Part shown: piece by piece, positions 62,362 through 64,000 of the stretch
Layout of the letters: each line of letters opens with the position of its first letter
Position numbering within the stretch: position 1 is the stretch's first letter
Assembly: GCA_016801845.1 (NCBI GenBank)
Contig: CM028927.1
Coordinates: 17,670,501-17,734,500 of the forward strand
Direction of reading: 5' to 3'
DNA: 64,000 nt
Source: Polydactylus sextarius
Lineage: Eukaryota; Chordata; Actinopteri; Polynemidae
Notes under the pieces: generated by a model
Told to the model about the DNA's origin: nothing
Databases searched by the model: none
Seen by the model: the letters and a program-made list of their open reading frames with translations, nothing else
Made by a program: the position numbers and the translations under genes

Positions 62362-63033
62362 TTAAAGTGACAGTCTGGAATAATTTGAACCCACAAATAC
62401 ACCCCCAGTCAAACTCTCCCTCAATAGATGTTTTATGTTGGTTGAAGTAATATCAAGTTTGACCGTCTTTTGTTTTCACAACCAAATAGTTAATTAATAG
62501 TTAAATGGGGCAGTCAGCCAAACGTATCTAAATCATCATTTTTTAACCACTAATAAAGCTCAAAATATCACTTCACTTCAGCAGTAGCATGAATAGGGTC
62601 CCTACACATAAACTGAAGTACTGATAACTTAGTAAGTGAACTGAGAGTTTATTAAAAACACTGTTTTACAAGACTTACCCAACGTCTGGTTTTCATCAAC
62701 TGGTGATCCAGATCAGCAGATTCATCATTTTCCTGAACAACCTGAACCTACACTTACTAAGTTATCAGTCCTTCAGTTTATGTGTAGGGACCCTATTCAT
62801 GCTACTGCTGAAGTAAAGTGATATTTTGAGCTTTGTTAGTGGTTAAAAATGACAATTTAGATATGTTTGGCTGACTGCCCCATTGACTTTGATTATTAAC
62901 TATTTGGTTGTGAAAACAAAAGACAAACTCAATAAAACTTCAACCAACGTAAAATATCTCTTGATGCAGAGTTTGACTTGTATTTGTGGTGAATTTGACG
63001 CTGGGTTCAAATTACTCAGGACCATCACATTAA
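62362..63033 (+). mobile_element. Foldback element copy F, TTAA at both ends
   Basis: 672 bp, from TTAA AGTGACAGTCTGGAA to CAGGACCATCACA TTAA. Both arms are present and the central loop is short. Lies in NUDCD1 intron 9. Confidence 0.87.
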
Positions 63034-63594
63034 ACCAGCAGCTGGTGGATCTTTCCGTGATCCTCAGGACAAACAAGTCTGATTACAACTTACAAAAGTC
63101 AAAGTATCTGCTGCAAATGTCTCTGTGTCAGATACGACACCTGCTTCGTTCTGATCAGCGTATTCTCTCGCTTGAAGCTGCGATAATGAACTTCAGAATG
63201 AGAATGGTTATTAGAGAGTGGAAATTATATAACGGATTAATATTGTTTGGTATCGACCGTGTTAATAGATCACATTATTTTTGTAAAACTTGCCTCATTA
63301 GACTTAATGACGAAGTTGAGCAGCAGTGGAGAAAAATGTTCAATGTGTTTGTCACTGAAATGCTTCAGGGTTTGAGGGTAAATCTCAGGAAGTAGCTAAT
63401 CAGATTTGAAGGGTGAAGGATGAAGTGTTTTTCAGCAGCGATGGAGTCGAAGAAAACTCTCATTCGTTGGTGGCAAATGCTGCTGCTGTGTGGAGCCTGA
63501 AGACTAAAATAAATCTAAAAAGTAGTTAGTTAGTCCTTTTACGGCTGCAACATTTTCTTCTGTCTTCATGTCACTTGTTTTGTCCAATTAATGG

Positions 63595-63720
63595 TTGCCA
63601 CTTTATTAGGTTCACCCATTCCATCTAATCCAGTTCAACATAGCGGTCTTCATGAATTTACTGGTTCATCAGTTGTGTCTGTACCTTTTGCGTTTGAATC
63701 CTCTGAAAGTCTGATGGATT
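63595..63720. mobile_element. Tc1-like end fragment
   Basis: TTGCCACTTTATTAGGTTCA repeats the terminal motif seen at 27570 in ENY2 intron 4. No transposase coding part is visible before the window ends. Confidence 0.45.
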
Positions 63721-64000
63721 GAACCATTTGCAGCAGATTCTAGCTCTTATTCCCAGTTCAATAAAGTCTTTAAGACCTTTTCAATTGTCTCCATCTGACC
63801 ATGACCTGCAGCAAACACTTGAAGTCGCCGGGTTGAGAGTCAGAACCTCCGAGTTCGAGCCTGGAAAATGGTTAAATTGCTCCCTTTATGTTGAGAGTCA
63901 GTAATTTGCCTCGAGTAGAAGAGATAAAGTATCTATGGGTCCAGATATCTGGTAAGAGCTCGGACTAGAAGTACAGCTCCTCCTGTGTTGAAAGAAACTT

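Larger units (their letters stand above)
60997..64000 (+). other. NUDCD1 intron 9 to right edge
   Basis: Contains foldback copy F and a Tc1-like end fragment (63595-63720). The terminal NUDCD1 exon (expected to resume YVQASKRDKK-like sequence) is not present. Confidence 0.75.

Overview
The window is vertebrate nuclear DNA, almost certainly from a ray-finned (teleost) fish. It carries multi-exon genes with GT-AG introns, AT-rich introns full of microsatellites, fish-type transposon relics (Tc1-like, piggyBac-like, a SINE-like repeat), and many introns below 105 bp. Three protein genes are recognisable, in the order PKHD1L1 - ENY2 - NUDCD1, which I recall as the neighbourhood on human 8q23. No prokaryotic features, viral genes or CRISPR arrays are visible.

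Positions 392-20336, minus strand: the 5' half of PKHD1L1 (fibrocystin-L). I could place 45 consecutive coding exons (6893 nt, about 2297 residues), and every exon-exon phase agrees. They encode a signal peptide, IPT/TIG repeats 1-3, a PA14 domain, a beta-rich region, IPT repeats 4-7, a cupredoxin-like domain, IPT repeats 8-14 and the first G8 domain. The reading frame leaves the window at the left edge, and roughly the C-terminal half of the protein is outside. A TATA box and a probable noncoding first exon lie at 20559-20675.

Positions 20680-26160: intergenic sequence. It holds a SINE-like repeat, an (ATCT)n array and a decayed piggyBac-type transposase fragment, with no convincing gene.

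Positions 26178-29100, minus strand: ENY2, complete (96 aa in four coding exons plus a noncoding first exon). Its last intron contains a decayed Tc1-like transposon. A short divergent promoter (about 29100-29488) separates it from NUDCD1.

Positions 29489 to the right edge, plus strand: NUDCD1. Nine coding exons (490 codons) are present, and the last part (about 95 residues in the human protein) is beyond the window. Its introns are large and contain six copies of a TTAA-flanked foldback element of up to 833 bp, plus other fish repeats.

ENY2 (SAGA deubiquitinase module and TREX-2 mRNA export) and NUDCD1 (NudC/CS-domain co-chaperone type) are housekeeping genes sharing a promoter region. PKHD1L1 is a large cell-surface protein and is functionally unrelated to them. 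I found no undescribed gene system. The more interesting signals are architectural: recurrent phase-1 introns at the same glycine in IPT repeats, a dinucleotide repeat fused to a splice donor, and the foldback family confined to NUDCD1 introns.
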